Part shown: positions 1-13,989 of the stretch, in pieces | Layout of the letters: each line of letters begins with the position of its first letter | Position numbering within the stretch: position 1 is the stretch's first letter | NCBI GenBank assembly: GCA_022577435.1 | Contig: JAKOON010000008.1 | Span: 19,551,001 to 19,615,000, forward strand | Source: Embiotoca jacksoni | Lineage: Eukaryota; Chordata; Actinopteri; Embiotocidae | DNA length: 64,000 nt | Direction of reading: 5' to 3' | Position numbers and translations under genes: made by a program | The notes under the pieces: generated by a model | What the model was told of the DNA's origin: nothing | Seen by the model: only the letters and a program-made list of their open reading frames with translations | Databases searched by the model: none

Positions 1-3000
1 GGATTACTATCAGTCTCTACGGCAACTACTGCAATTACTTTGAGTTTTATTACTAACCTCAGCCACATTATGTTGGCCTGCATCTGTGCACAGTGTCTCC
101 TCTGGCACACTTAAGATAATTACATCAATTTTAGTAGTGGCAATGTCACCATCAAAACAAACAGATGCAATATATCCAATATAAGTAAAAGAAGTGGCTG
201 AGAGTCCCTTATTTACTTGAGGGCCTCGACTATAATCAATTTAGCTAAATTAATAAATGCCATCCTAGAGGTACAAGTATCGCTACTTTGATTTATTTCA
301 GGGGACTCTACATATACATATGTCCCAGCTCTTTATTTTCTTATTTTCCTTTTCTTATTATTTTCCTACACATTTGAAAATAACAGACGGACATAAAAAG
401 ACCAGGGAAATAAATGGGGCATTATGAAATAAAAGTCCCCCAAAATAATGAAATATGGAATTATAAAATTAAAGTCCTTAGAAAGAAATAACCTTTTTTA
501 TTTTATTTTTTGTTACAAAATAAAACTGTTTATTGAACTAAATAGACTCATTATTACAATTATATTTGTTGTGTCTTTCATGTTAGGATTTCTTTCATGG
601 CCATAATTATTTCTTCATGCAGTTGTTTGATAATGACACATTGTATCTGTAAAAATACAAAGTGCATTTGGATTCAACTTTACGGTCTGTAAATGCATGA
701 CTTTACGTTTTCTTCTTCTGATTGAGTGGGTGATAATAAAATGTATCTTACAACATTGTTCATATAGTGATGGGTCTCATTGCTATGGTGTTTGCACTGT
801 AAGCATGCTTTGCTTTGCATGTCTCAGAAGTTTGAGACTAGAGGGTTGAGTTCACCCTTCGACGCACTAAAGGTCTTAATATGCATTTAATCAAAGTGCC
901 ATTTTCCAAATTTAAACTCTTGTATGAGAAATACAGACATGAGACTTAAAATTCGAAAAGTCACATTTTCTCAGTTTTGAACTGGAATAACATCTGCAAC
1001 GTGAATGGGGCAAAGTATGGGCTAAGAAGAGGCTTATTGTTCATTCTATTTGTTCAGCTCCTTGCATAATTTGTCTATTATCCCGAGAGCAGCTCAGGTC
1101 TGTGACATGCTGGCAGAGGTCATTGTTGGCTGCCACTGGAGTGTGCAGGGGTGATGGACGCAAACACAGGGCACATAAGCAGGCCTTCACAGCACCCAAT
1201 AGTTCATATGGGCTAAAGGTCAGTGACTCGTGCTTTTCAACAAATACGCTTGGTGTCTGCACATTCTGCTACAGGGAACTGAAGTACTTTTGTATATATC
1301 TGTTGTTTTAAATGTCCTCTGAGGGATTTTTTTTTGGGATGTGAAAGTTTTCCTCTGTCTTGCCTCTACTCCTGTTTTCTCAAAATCCCTGATGGAAAAT
1401 GTAATACTGAAATACAATATATATATTTGTGTGGTTGGAGTTTGTTTCTGATTAGTTAATGACTAGTTAAAGTATCTGCAAATTTGATGTCGGACTGTCA
1501 TCACAAAATAAAGTGTCCATTTAATTCTAACCTCCTATAACGGTTAAAATTATCTTAACTCTAGAATGAAGTAATATTTATAGTTAACTACAAGCTGTGA
1601 CGATTAATATACTCATGAAGAATCCAGTATCCCTTAGTGTTTACCTATGACAATCTGGCAACAAGCCACTGTCAAGAAGAAAGCCTACAGTAAAAAACAA
1701 AAAAGATGAATAAATTGTGTGGAAACTTTCCATTATTGGTGATAAGAAATTATAAAAGCATTGAAACGACACCTCACAGTATATACCAAAACCATACTAA
1801 TATCTTCAGCATGCATTTTTCACATGCAGTTGCTCACCAAAACAATGCAACAAATCATAAACAGAAGAGTTTACCTATATTGTTGTTGTCCTTAGCAGTT
1901 TAAAGAACATGTTTAAATATCTAGTAAGTATCAATATGCTAAAATAACCCCAATCAAATGATTGTATTAGCTAATTCTTTTTAGGAATTTGCCAACACAT
2001 TAAAAGGGAGGAAGGTGTCAAATTAACAGCCCAAACTGCAAAGCTGCACCCATATCAGATAACAGGGAAATATGCATAAAATACTATCTATTGTCACTGA
2101 TTTGATTTAAACCTGGAAAATATGATATCATTTCACGTAACTTATGCCCACCAAGAACATACACTGCATTAGTTATATCTGTACAATGAATTCCTATTGG
2201 ACTTGTGAAGCTGTGTCAGCACTTCTCCACATTCTTTTTTTAAAGTTTGATTCTCTGACAGTTTGATAAATGCTACCCTACATTTCCCCCCTAATCACTT
2301 CTTGCATCTAGAGATTAAAATAAGTCAAATGGAAATATCTAGCTGGGGATGCTCTATGATGTCAGGTAGCATTTAAACTAACACGTTATGCAAATTGCTG
2401 TGTGAAGATCAACTCTTTTGGCACGATACTGTCTGCACATTCAGACAAAATAAATCTTTCCCAACAGTAGCCAAGGACAGTTGAACAATTTCTCAGCGTG
2501 ATTAATAATTCTGGCTCACTGGTTGGCTTTACGTTGAGTTCGTTGTTATATTTCATTTTTAATAAATAAAATATGTAGATTCTGAGTGGTTAAAAAAAGA
2601 ATTACTGTTAATATTAACTTTCATGAACATGTGGATATGTGTGCGTCCAATTTCAGTATGTGACAACCTTTATAAACACATGCAGCATAATGTTCAGTGA
2701 CTTAATAAGATGTCCATCTGTACTTTATATACTAACTCTAATTAAAAACTAGATAAAGCACTTTTAAATCCATTACTGAAACTAGTAATATTGAGTGCAC
2801 AGGGGTCAGGCCAAAATGATAATTGGATGATAAAATTGATACTCACTTCTGTTTTATTTGCTTCAGGCTTAGCTTGTCCTATTTCTATTTCTTTTTCTAT
2901 CCATCCAATTTCCCTCCATCTGTAGTAGAAGCTGGCCACCATCAGAGTGTGGAGGAGGTTATTCAGCAATGGTGCACCCACTCAGACGTGAGGGAATAAG

Positions 3001-6000
3001 CGGGGCGGAACACAGAGCTATTTTGGTTGAGCTCTTCAGTATCTAGGTCTAAGTGATTAAAACAGTGGCATACGCCCATATTCTTCTCAATGAAGGTGTT
3101 TTTAAATTGTTACTTGACATTCTTTTGTCTTTTATGAAACTCTAAAAACTATTTTCACTCATTAAAGAGGTTTTCTTTTGGGGATTTTTGTTGTTGTCTT
3201 GTTCTGTCCAGAACACTGACAAATTGTTATTTGCTCTACAGTGTTCCTTCAGCTGGTACCCAATACATAGTGCAAATGCCACATTGACTCTCTTGGGCCT
3301 TCCCATCTAACCCAAATCCTTCTTTTAACTTGAAAAATTGCTCACATTGCTAACCACAAGGGACTGAGGAGAGAAATGCCTGGTCTGCCCACCACTGCTG
3401 TATTAAGTTACTTATTGACTGTAGCATCTCTCTTCATTCTGCCTTACTTAATTTTACTTGTGTCTCTCCCTGAGCCCTTCTTCCTCCACCCCTTCTATTT
3501 CAACCACCTCACAGCCCCTGAGACCTGAGCACCATACAGGCTGCCCAGTTTCAGCTCCATGGCCCTATGCGTTCCACCGTTAACACGGCGAAGAGGTTTG
3601 TTATGGAGCCCCAGTCAAAGCAGTGAGCACTGGGGCAAAGCCTAGTGGGGCCGGGCTGAATGGATGAGCTGTCAGGCAGCCAGTTCTGTGACGAGAGACC
3701 CAGACTTTGTGCAGGCTCAGATGGGGAAGATGTTGGTTCCTGTCAACCCCATAGCAAAAGAGGGTCCCATGTCAGAACTACCCTAAAGACGGGTGGGGAA
3801 GTAGGAGGGGCAGGAGCCTGGAGAAATGGTGAGAGGTTGTCGGGGGATTATAAACTTCATATCTGCTTTATCAAGTCCATCTGTGAACAGATATTTTAAA
3901 TGCACAGAGACACATTCAGACACACACAAGCGTGTACGTGCATGTTCCTTGTTGCTACTGCACTGGGTTTTAATTAGAAGAGTATTGGAGATGCATCCCT
4001 GCACATACTACTGAAGCACTTCATTGTCAATGCAACATTTCTTGATCCTCCAGTGTCTATATTCCTTTTAACTCTGTCCATATTACATTTCTGTCTCTGG
4101 ATTGTTTGTTCCAAGATGTACCATTGGGAGCACAGAAAGTGACAAGAGACTCCTGGGGAAGAAAGAGAAAGTAGGAGGGTAGGAGAGGGGGATGTAGAGG
4201 GAATAAGGAGACAAACAGGGCTCCCAAGAGAGTATGAACAGATGAGACAATGATGGTGTCTGATAGCAGGACGTGAAGTGACAACACAGAGAAGCATTAG
4301 TAGAAAGAGGGAAATGGGGGAAGAGGACAGAAGTTTCAAATAAGGCAAGAAACTGACAGCATGTGCCGAAGAGACTGCAATTTCTGTCCCTTTCTCTGAG
4401 AATAAAATCACCATCTTTGTCACTGCACATGTGGCAAATATAATGTATGGATTTATATCTTCTGTTGCTTTTAGCTACATAATGACTGTAAATCTGCTTC
4501 AAATAGTCTGCTGATTTAAAGCATAATCCATCATTATAAAATATCCCCTTATTAAGAGAAACAATGTTACTTATCATTTCTTTCTTTGACGATGCAGTTT
4601 ATACAATTGAAGCTGGCACTGGCTTGGGTTGGGTTTAAATATGAACTTAGAATTCAACTGTTAAAAAACAACAACAACAAAAAAAAATCCATGAGGCATT
4701 TTACATATTTAAGATTGAACTTTTGCAGACAGAGTCTGCTGCAAGGTATTAGTATTACATTATTGGTTACATTGAATATCGATACAGAAAATGAGATTGT
4801 TAACCAGCTGAATAAAATGCAGGACCACGGATGACCCTAAAGCTGTGGTTCATCTTAAAATAGGAATACTTTGCACCTGCTTTTGGAGATTGTACATATG
4901 TACACAGGGATACATTTAAATAAAACATGCAGAAAAATAAATATTAGTCCTTTTTTTCTAAGAAGTTAATGACAACGGATAGCTTAATAGCCACTAGCAG
5001 GTCATATACTTTTTACTAAGCAATAATTATATTACATTATTCTGTATATAGTTTCAAATTAAATTAGATACATTATATTATCAAATTGTACAACAAAGAT
5101 TATGTTGTTACCATAAATTACATGATGTCTTGATTGTAATGATTACATTATGTCTGTTTTTTGGCCAGATCAGAGGTTGACACCCTAAAACATGTTACCT
5201 GTATTCATAGGCCACCTGAAAATGGTAAATGTGATATTATTATACTGACATCCAGAGCTTGGTCACAGGAACAGTAAGATCAGATGCAGCATAGTAAGAA
5301 AAGAAGTGCAAAAAGAGTGCACATAAATTCAGCAAGAGGAGAGAAAAAAAGAAGCACAAAAGGACTAGACATATTGAGAAACTACACCATGGTTGAAGAC
5401 AGGTGGGAGAGAAAAGTAGAACTGGCAGAGTTGAAAGGAGTGAGAGCAGGAAAACATCAGTGGAGAACTCATCACAATGCAGTGCAGCAGAGCAGCTCCC
5501 GGCCTGCGCCACAGGAATCCCATCTTCAGGGCTGAGAGCAGGTAATAGGAATGCTCCAGCCATTAATGCTGGGAGAAGAAGAACAGGAAAAACCCTGTGT
5601 TCTCTGTTGAAGCCTTAGCCTTTCTATTGCCCACCTCTGATTCAGCAGCAATCCACACCAGCACACCTAGAAGAAATGGATTAAAAGCAGCTCACAACTC
5701 GTATGGTGGCCAACTTACATACTGTGCTCTGTGTAAAGAGAGACTGAACACAAGAAAACAAGACTGTGAAATGGGAGGCATTGTTTTTGTTTCCCCCCCC
5801 CCTTCACACAAGGCCAGATGTCGGAGCTTTGTTCACTCAGTGTTCGGCGTATCCATTTGTTTTTAATGCAAATTGATGAAGCTGAAACTACAAATAGATA
5901 TGTATATTTCACATTAACTCTGATCATAATCTGAATGCAGTCAGGTTGACATTGTTGAGGACTTTAAAGAAAGCAAAACAGCATCTCATTAGAGCATGTG

Positions 6001-6403
6001 CTTCTGAACAGTCTCCTTCTCAAAGACATTGTCAACACAATTTCATGAAGCTAAATTTCCACATCATTTACATTCAGGAAAACTTGGCAAAATAACCCAA
6101 TTTCAGTTCTCTGTAACAGCTCTGTAAGGGAAACCAAGCAATTTCATAAGTGTTTCTTTTTCAGAAACTCACTCATGGGTGGGCTGTAGTAGGTGTAGGT
6201 GCATTTTATGATGAATATAAATTGAACAGATTTGCCAGTTATCTTAATCTACTGCCAAATTGTGAAGTGATGGGGAGATAAGGAAAGTCTGCCTGAAAAC
6301 ATTCAATACAGCAGAAAACTGTCACAGGAACAATTCCGTTTCCCCTCAAAAGACGGTCTGCTGTGGTATACAAAAGACTAGCTGTAAATGACTGAATCCA
6401 TTG
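1..6403. other. Non-coding stretch, no gene recognised
   Basis: This is AT-rich DNA with no recognisable gene. The longest frames are two overlapping minus-strand frames at 3974-4423 and 4083-4577. They exist because the + strand is strongly purine-rich from about 4138 to 4340, which gives Ser/Leu/Pro-rich low-complexity translations without a domain. A mildly more GC-rich patch lies at 3480-3830. No transposon ends or splice-bounded exons were identified. Confidence 0.6.
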
Positions 6404-6422
6404 AAAAAAAAAAAAAAAAAAA
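6404..6422. repeat. Poly-A tract (19 A)
   Basis: An uninterrupted run of 19 A. No retroposed gene or SINE body is visible immediately upstream, so it is listed only as a simple repeat. Confidence 0.9.
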
Positions 6423-9400
6423 TACCAGGCCAACATTGCTCAGATGACTTCTCCTCTCTTCTTTACTTAATGAAAGTCTTTCATACTACTTTGAGGTGTT
6501 CTGCAGTGTGACAAAGGCTCATCAAATCAATTCAAAACAAAATGTTTGGAGGGGAAAAAAAGAGCCTTGTGACTTCTGTTCACCCAGTGTTACTGCAGAA
6601 TGATGACACTAAGATGCCAAATTGAACTGTTCATTGGACTGCTTTACACTGAAATGGATATATTGGTTCTATGGAGACACAGGATCATAATGCAACTTAT
6701 TTAATTCCATCATTTTATTCATTGGAACCCTGAAATAATTCGCATTTCTCAAATTATTTGTTTTAGACATTTACCAAATGTTTTTCAAATATATTTATAC
6801 ACCCACAGTATGCACACGTTGTCTTTGTAGTTATGCAGCATGCAGTTAATGGATACTTACATTGTGTTTGGTTTTATTTGGCGCCACTGGTAAATTAATG
6901 AAGACACATAAAAGAATTAATAGGCTTCTTTATGCTACTTTACCCTCATAGTTATGTGCTTGTGAATGGAAGACTTGATGGCAAGGATTATGTTTGTGCT
7001 TAGTGATAAATCTGTTAATTTAGAAGAAAATTGCACCTAACTATTAAAAGACATGAGCTTTTAACACTAAAACCGAGTTGGCCTACACACCCCATTTGCA
7101 AAGACCACAACTCAATGACTTTTCAAGACTGTCATTTTTGCTGGCTGATGTACTTTTGGCGTCAGGCTATCTTTAATGACTCAGTGGCTATTCTGTATCA
7201 CATTGCAAATTATACGTAAATCTCACATTACAGGATATGTTGAGATCAATACTTGAAAGTACAAAGTGGTGTCTATAGATAATTGAAAAACAACAAATAA
7301 ATAGCAAAAATATAGTTGGGTGGGGGTTAGTGTAAATAAATTGTTCCATGGTATATTAAAAAAAGTTTACAAAAGCAACAAGGTAGAATATATATATCAC
7401 AATATATGAAAAAAATATAAGTGTGAAAATATATAAAACAATATCCTCAGATTAATCCACAATGTTTAGTCTGTTATTTTACCAAAATTAAATGAGGTGC
7501 ATAATCAGATTTCAGACTCCTTTTCTGGACAAGCATTGGATTTAGTTATGACATAAGTCAGTTGTCTCCCTCTATTGCCATCAGTGCTGCTTGTCTCTTT
7601 TCCTGCTGACATAATCAGCAGCATAATGATCTCAATCTATTTCATAGTCCTTTGCTACCGGTAGAGTTGAGGCCACGCTTGCCAGCTTTTCTAGATGGCA
7701 CTCGCCATCATTGTATCCAGATCAATTAGTATTCCACCAAGCATCTCTCATTGCCTTCCTGCATTTGTCAAACCCTGGCATTGATTCAGCTTCTCCCTTG
7801 CCCTTGGTCATTTGGTCATCTGGTCATAATCAGATTCTTAATATCTGTTTCATCCTTTAAAATTAGCTTAAGGAACAACTTAATGTTCCCTCCTCTGTCT
7901 CCAAAGCATTTCTGTGCTAGTGTCTGTGTTAACTTGAACTAAATGTGTGCATTCCTGATCCTGACGCCATCTGTTTGTCTCCGCTTTCTGCTTTGCCTCT
8001 TCCACTCACAGTCACCAATATGCAACAACCATGTCCCTGCCAATAAGGGACAATGATAGCATGACTAAACAAGATTTCACAGAGACAACAGCTATTTGGC
8101 CACAACAGCTAAAAATCAACAGCAACCACCAGTTTTTTTTTCTGTCAGGCAAATGCTGCATTCTGCCTCACTGTTCATAACAGCTTTTGGGTCATGGAAA
8201 GATATTCATCTGGAGCTTCCAAAGATTAGCAAGCCAACTGCTTTGCTATGTCTTATGGTAATGAAGGGTTGTTTTTAATAAGCTGCCTCTCTCAAGAATG
8301 TGGGACTAATATCTCAGCCTAAGTAGGAGGGTCACATAGGTCAAATTCAGATGAAATTGCTGCTCACTTTTAATTCGGAAATCTTCAGTATCTATTGAAA
8401 CATGAAAGGGGAAAAAAAAAAAAGATTTAAATATTAAGACCTTTTCTGTGGTATTACAGTACCAAGGTAATGACTATATTATGAAACACACTTTTTGCTC
8501 AAATTAAACTTGTATTAGGGTTGAAATATTTACTTTTAACACTATTTAACAGGCTGCACATTTATTTTATAAAATGCAAACATTAGAGTTCCAGGGGTAA
8601 GATTACCACAAACTGTAGGTTAAATGTTACTTGAATAATCACACTATCAGATTAGATGAAGGATCAGTCTCCTCTACCTAAAATATAAGAGCTCATCAAA
8701 CACTATTTTAATTAGCAGGTGTGCCTTATCAAATATGTCATTGAGGCTATTAAAACATAATGTTTTAATAATCTCAAAGTGCACTAAAGCGTAGGTTATT
8801 CTTAAAATGTTCATTTCATATTCTGATAAGAAGTCTTATTTCACACCGACTTAGCCATCCAACTGGCAGCGGGTAAAAAAAACAAACAAGATAGTTATAA
8901 GTGAACTTAGGCTCACTTGTTGATCTGTTTAAAACTTCAAGGACTGCTCGAAAGCTCTTATAGCACTCACATATTGAGTGTTGTGCTCATTGAGGAGGGA
9001 AGTCACATCTGCCCCAGAGTTTCTCTCCTCACCCTTCAGAGGTCCATCCCCTCCATTTCCAAAATTAAGCAAGTATGCAAGAGGGAGCCCAGATCGATGA
9101 ACACTCATCAGCTCCGCCATCTGGCACCAGTTTGTTTTCTTAGCAAATGAAGCTGATTATTGAGCAGGGTGGCTAATGGCTTTGAAATCTACTGGGTTGC
9201 TCCTGGTTTACTTGGCCATCTGAATTTTGCAGAGAAATTTGTATAATAACAATTAGCCTATTGCAATAGCCTCAGATTCAGCCCATTTAGTGCGCAAGCC
9301 CACTAGCATAATGGCTGATAATGCATGCAGGTGTTTTCAATCAGCTTTTAACGGCTTTGACATCACTGATTCGGGTGTGTCCAGAACTGGAACATGCTCG

Positions 9401-10108
9401 AAATATCAGCCTACAGAGAGCGGTGCAGCTGCAGTCATCTGTCCTTGATAAGCCGCAGTTATCAGCTCTCATTAGTAGGAGCAGGACAGTACTTACATGG
9501 ATGTTATAAAACCAAGACTGACCCTTTCTACTAGCAATGGGCATTTCAAGCAAAAATACTGTTCAGTAATCACTCAGAACTATTTGACTATTATTCAGCT
9601 TTTACCTGTCCGTAAGCAGAAATGCTAGTTTTGGATGCTTTTCAAACCTTTCATAACTTTTCGGCTTTTCCACCAATCGAAGGTTGCACCAACATAATTG
9701 CTAGTCTTGCATGACTCTTTTTTTATCTAGCCGTCTTCATTTGCTTTGTGTATTTGGTTTCATAAGCCGTTCATTGGAGCTGTGGAATAAGCAGCTTCCC
9801 TTGTTCCACCATGGTTAGTACACATTGAAATTCTGACACTTGTACGAGAACATGAAAAGAGGATTTTTATCTGTCCTGATTGGATAAAGTGTGAACAGAA
9901 TACCAGAACATTTTATTCTGTTCACTGCAAAGGGGAGTGACTGGAAGACCAGTGTTCCTAACCAAATATTATCTCAGTGAAGGCTGTCGAAATGGAAAGC
10001 TATTTAAAACTTCAACAAAAATGTATTGCTTACAACACCTTTATAAAAAATGAAACAAAATGTAACCAACACAAACAAATTGTATCATTAGTTATTAGTT
10101 TCTCATCC
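6423..10108. other. Non-coding stretch with a possible conserved element
   Basis: No coding gene was recognised. Most of the block is AT-rich unique-looking sequence. From about 9130 to 9350 the texture changes. There are repeated homeodomain-type cores (TAAT/ATTA), an ATTGCAATAG motif resembling a C/EBP-type site, and a TAATGCATGC motif. This resembles a conserved non-coding element, but conservation cannot be judged from one sequence. Confidence 0.5.
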
Positions 10109-10131
10109 AAAAAAAAAAAAAAAAAAAAAAA
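10109..10131. repeat. Poly-A tract (23 A)
   Basis: An uninterrupted run of 23 A. It lies inside a fortuitous open frame (9977-10384) that translates it as poly-lysine. Confidence 0.9.
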
Positions 10132-10829
10132 GTTTCCTGTGAAGGCCAGTCAACATGGCAGTGAGCACTGTTCACACAATTCAATTAAAGATATTCATTT
10201 CATTGATTTACCCTCCACTTTAATTATACTTTTGAAGTGTTCAGTTCTTCACTGCAGCTGGAATATAGGATACAGTATGTTCTCTGATGTGCATTATGCT
10301 GCCAGCTGCTCCATTTCTCCTGCCAGCAAGAACCTTCACTTGAAGGGCATAACACACTCAGATGTTCATTTTATTCCCCCATGAAAACAGACATCCAAAG
10401 CAACAAGTAAACGCCATCGCACGGACACAAGGACAGAATCCCCAAACAGCTTCTCCACCACAAGCTCTTCAACTTATGTTTGATGCAATTCACGATGAAG
10501 TGAAATCATTTTATTAGAAGTATTTTGGTGGACATACATTTTGCCATTGTGTTGCCTCTAAAGCCCTCCTGCAGACATTACAATTCTCTTTTCTTTCAAG
10601 AACAACAAACAACTCCAGGCAGGAGCACCGCTAAATTCCAGGGGGTGCAATGGGTTGTGGCAGCTCTGGACTCCTGAGTGATCCAGAATTACACCAGAAT
10701 TATGACTGCATATGGCTATAATAAAAACAATCCATACTGAAACATGTGGCTTAAATCACTCACTTCTTTCCAAATATACAATAATATAACAAATAATATA
10801 TTTCCAAATATTACGCTCTAAGCATATCA

Positions 10830-11110
10830 GTCTTTATTGTCCCAGCGAACTGTTGTGCTGCTCGCTAGGTCAGTTATACATAGTAATGTTGGCTACAAAT
10901 ACAGCTAACTGGTTAAAACATTGACAGGCACTCTGTTGCATGAACGAGGCTGATTGACCTGACTCCACTGTGGAGAAGAGCTGCAGTTTCTGAATCTTTC
11001 TGGATTCAAGTCAACATGTTTAATAGTTCCTGATGGGCACAGGAAGAAAAGGCTCTCTTCTAATTTTTGGTTCCCAAGAAAAGCCATCAAGTCCATTCTA
11101 AACATGTGCA
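10830..11110 (-). repeat. Possible LINE 3' end, family unknown
   Basis: Read on the minus strand, this segment runs from a roughly 70-codon open stretch (10905-11126) into a terminal GGGACAATAAAGACTGA-like sequence at about 10833-10850. That resembles the short terminal signals (GGGACTAATAAA-type) that end many fish non-LTR retrotransposons. No reverse transcriptase motif is visible. The call rests only on the terminal signal and could be wrong; a unique sequence with a chance AATAAA is the alternative. Confidence 0.25.
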
Positions 11111-11180
11111 TGTCTTTTTGGAACATTGCGAGTGCAATCAGCTAACTGCCTTGATGTGGAAGGCACTTTAAGTACACTGA

Positions 11181-11225
11181 TGTGTGTATGTGTGTATGTA
11201 TATATGTATGTATGTATGTATGTAT
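11181..11225. repeat. Imperfect TGTA/TGTG microsatellite
   Basis: About 45 bp of TGTG, TGTA and TATG units, becoming a regular TATG tetranucleotide array at its right end. Confidence 0.85.
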
Positions 11226-12254
11226 TTATGGCTAAAGGGAATGGGCACCTATATCTCGGATGGGTCATTGTGGGCTTGTCTAACGCAGCTCCTGAGGATG
11301 GTGCTATACTAACAGTGTGGGAGAGCTTTGTGCTTGGTCTCATTCGTTTGAAGTAGGTGGTCCTCAGTAGGGGAAAAGGTGATGTAACTTCCGAGCACCA
11401 ATCAGGATCTAGCATTATTTGAATTCAAATCGAATGCATTTTGGATGGCCTTTTGTTAGTGTTACTATCGACTTTTGATACCTTAGATTTATTAGTCACA
11501 AATATTACATTTTAAACAGAAATCTTTTTGAAAAGAAAGTTGTTAAATACTTCACAGACAGATGTATTTATTTACAGACAGACACACACACAGCTGCTCA
11601 GTCATTTTGTTGGACTGTTACTGTTTTTGGACTTATGACAAATACAACATGTTAGTTTTTCCCCATATTCGAGGTGAAATCCAAATTCCACTGTTCATTG
11701 TTATTTGTTGTTCCAAAAAGATTTTCAGCCCACATGTCAAATTCCAATGAAACTTTCCCTTCAACCAACGGAAATTAACTCATTTTAATGAACACCCAAC
11801 CCCCTCCTTGAAAGAAGTACATGTGACAACCCTTTCAGAAAGTAATTGCCGTTGAAAATGTAAGAGTGGAAACGGCCCATCCCCCAATAAGTCTATTGAC
11901 ACCACCCTCTGGCCCGTGCCTGTGTTTTTGTTTGAACAACACTCCAGAAGTCTGCCCAACCCCTCCTATTCAGAGGGAGTTCCTTCATTAGCTTCCTCAA
12001 TACCCAAGCTACTTCTTTTTTGTTATTTAACTCAGCTGTCTGCCTTTTGAAACCACCTATACAATTTCAATTGAGAAATTAAAAACTAACTGCCTTGACC
12101 ATCACCCAAGACATCAAAAAGAGGGGAGCGAGTATTATAAATGAAAACTAGATTTTGAAATGCAAACAAGCAGCCTTGGTCAAATTAATGCTTTATACTG
12201 AGATTTTGATGCTTTGTTAGATGACATTTTCAATTTAGTGAAGCAACATGTAGG

Positions 12255-12258
<4 letters not shown>
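11226..12258. other. Non-coding stretch, nothing recognised
   Basis: AT-rich sequence with no domain-bearing frame, transposon end or RNA gene that I can identify. Confidence 0.55.

Positions 12259-12339
<81 letters not shown>
12259..12339. repeat. (TG)n microsatellite
   Basis: 81 bp of perfect TG dinucleotide, about 40 units. It produces a meaningless Val/Cys repeat frame on the + strand. Confidence 0.97.
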
Positions 12340-12343
<4 letters not shown>

Positions 12344-13539
12344 ATAGGCTGTGTATTTCCCGTTTGTTGGAGAATTCTCTTTAATCAAATTTCACTACAA
12401 ATCACCTACCGTCCCACCTCACCCCCCCTCCCCCTCCATTTCAACGTTATTTCCTAAAAGCATCATTTTCAGGCAGTTAACGACAGAAAGGGTTGTATGT
12501 CATTAAGGGAAAAAAGAAAGGGAGGAAAAAAAAATCTAAGTTAATTGATGCACAGATATCTGATTGGCTGAAACAGCAAAATACTGTGAAATGTCATGAT
12601 GTGATTGGTGGAAAGGCAAGCATCACTTTCCTGTTTCTGTTTGAATGATGCAGCTGCCAGATGCCCGGGTTGCTGGGGCCCCTCTCACAGCAGATGACTG
12701 CCAGGGAAATCCCTTCATCCGTTAAAATACTGTGAGGCCCTGTAACTCAAGAGCAATGGCTCTGAGGCAGGATGTGATGTAGTTTTCTGGTCAGCTGATG
12801 CACACTGTGTGAGCGAACAATAGCAACAAAACCGAGAGCACGTGCTCCATTGTTGCAGTGAAACTGAGACATAAGGCCTTTTCCCTGGGGCTTCCTTCCA
12901 CCTGCCATCTGTCTTTGTTGTCTTTGATTAGTAGACAGCATGTGGCTCCAACGGTGTCTGAATAATGTCAAGACTACTGATGGTTTGGTTTAAAAAAAGT
13001 CACCAGAATGTATTCACACATGTGGCTGTTACTGATGGATAGATTGACAGACAGACTCATCGAAAATAGGTGCTGCTAAGAGATTCTCACACTACAGAGC
13101 TAAATTTGCAAATCAAGTTATGCGCTATTTCTTTCTAATATCTAATCGTTATTGTCAATTCATTTTATTTTCAAAACCTATTTTACACTGATATAAGTTT
13201 TAATGAGTAGTATTTTGAAGTCTCCCTCCTCTCAAAATGTGTTTTTCCTTAGTTAACTCAGTTAGATGTTCGACCTTGCTGAGCAGAATGATGTATGCGT
13301 AGCTACACAGAGTTCTAGTTGAATTTGACGGTTTAGTTGACCTTTGAGAAGAGCACAGAGACATTTTTCCCTTCAGTAGTTGACTAACAGCAGCATACAA
13401 CAGAGGAGTGAGGGAGCAACAACTGTGGGTGGTGGGACCTTGTGGCTGGATAGTGTTTTCACACACAGGGTCAGCGGACACAGGACAGACCAACAGGAAG
13501 GGCACTGGGCTGGTCGGGAGATTTTGGCATAGTATAGCC
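12340..13539. other. Non-coding stretch, nothing recognised
   Basis: No gene is seen. The part from about 12540 to 12960 is somewhat richer in GC and contains ATTGG (inverted CCAAT) and E-box-like motifs, but nothing that can be called a promoter. Frames at 13200-13618 on the minus strand are short and overlap one another without a domain. Confidence 0.5.
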
Positions 13540-13989
13540 AAACTAGGTTACACAATACATTATTACAGAGACTGGAAGGTGTTGTGAGGATCACAGGACC
13601 TGTATTAGACTGGTTCAAATCGTACTTATCAGATTGATTTCAGTTTGTTCATATCAACAATGAGTCTTCCAGACAAACATAAGTTAGCTATGGAGTTCCA
13701 CAAAGCTCAGTGTTCGGCACAATTATTTTCACTTTGTACATTCTTCCATAAGGAGATATCATCAGGAAGCACTGCATCAACTTCCATTGTTATGCAGATG
13801 ACACGCAGCTATATCTTTCTATAAAACCATACGAAACAAATCAGTTAATAAAACTCAAAGAATGTCTAAAAGACATAAAAACCTGGATGACCAACAATTT
13901 TCTGCTTCTAAATTCAGACAAAATGGAAGTTATTGTACTTGGTCCTAAACACCTCAGAAACTCTTTCTCTAATCACATAGTTACTCTAG
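13540..13989 (+). mobile_element. L2-type LINE, upstream half (reverse transcriptase fragment)
   Basis: The + strand translation of this piece is the central part of a non-LTR reverse transcriptase. It begins near a DWFKSYLSD motif (about 13600), followed by a GVPQ.S motif (about 13692) and then HCYADDTQLYLS, which carries the catalytic YADD box (about 13790-13815). The reading frame is broken by stops, including one just after the LSD motif. The order and spacing match the L2 clade of LINEs, and the 5' end is truncated. The element is interrupted at 13989 in the sequence coding for NHIVTL and resumes at 15334 after a foreign insertion. It is non-functional. Confidence 0.85.
13983..13989. repeat. 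Target-site duplication, left copy (ACTCTAG)
   Basis: It matches ACTCTAG at 15334-15340. Joining the two flanks through one copy restores a continuous host-LINE reading (V-T-L-D-D-I-V-L), which confirms both the duplication and the insertion point. Confidence 0.85.

Noticed and set aside
4083..4577. Long minus-strand frame (164 codons), with a second one overlapping at 3974-4423
   Set aside because: Both come from a purine-rich + strand. They are low-complexity Ser/Leu/Pro translations in two frames of the same DNA, with no domain, splice or promoter context.
12260..12457. 65-codon Val/Cys repeat frame
   Set aside because: Translation of the TG microsatellite.
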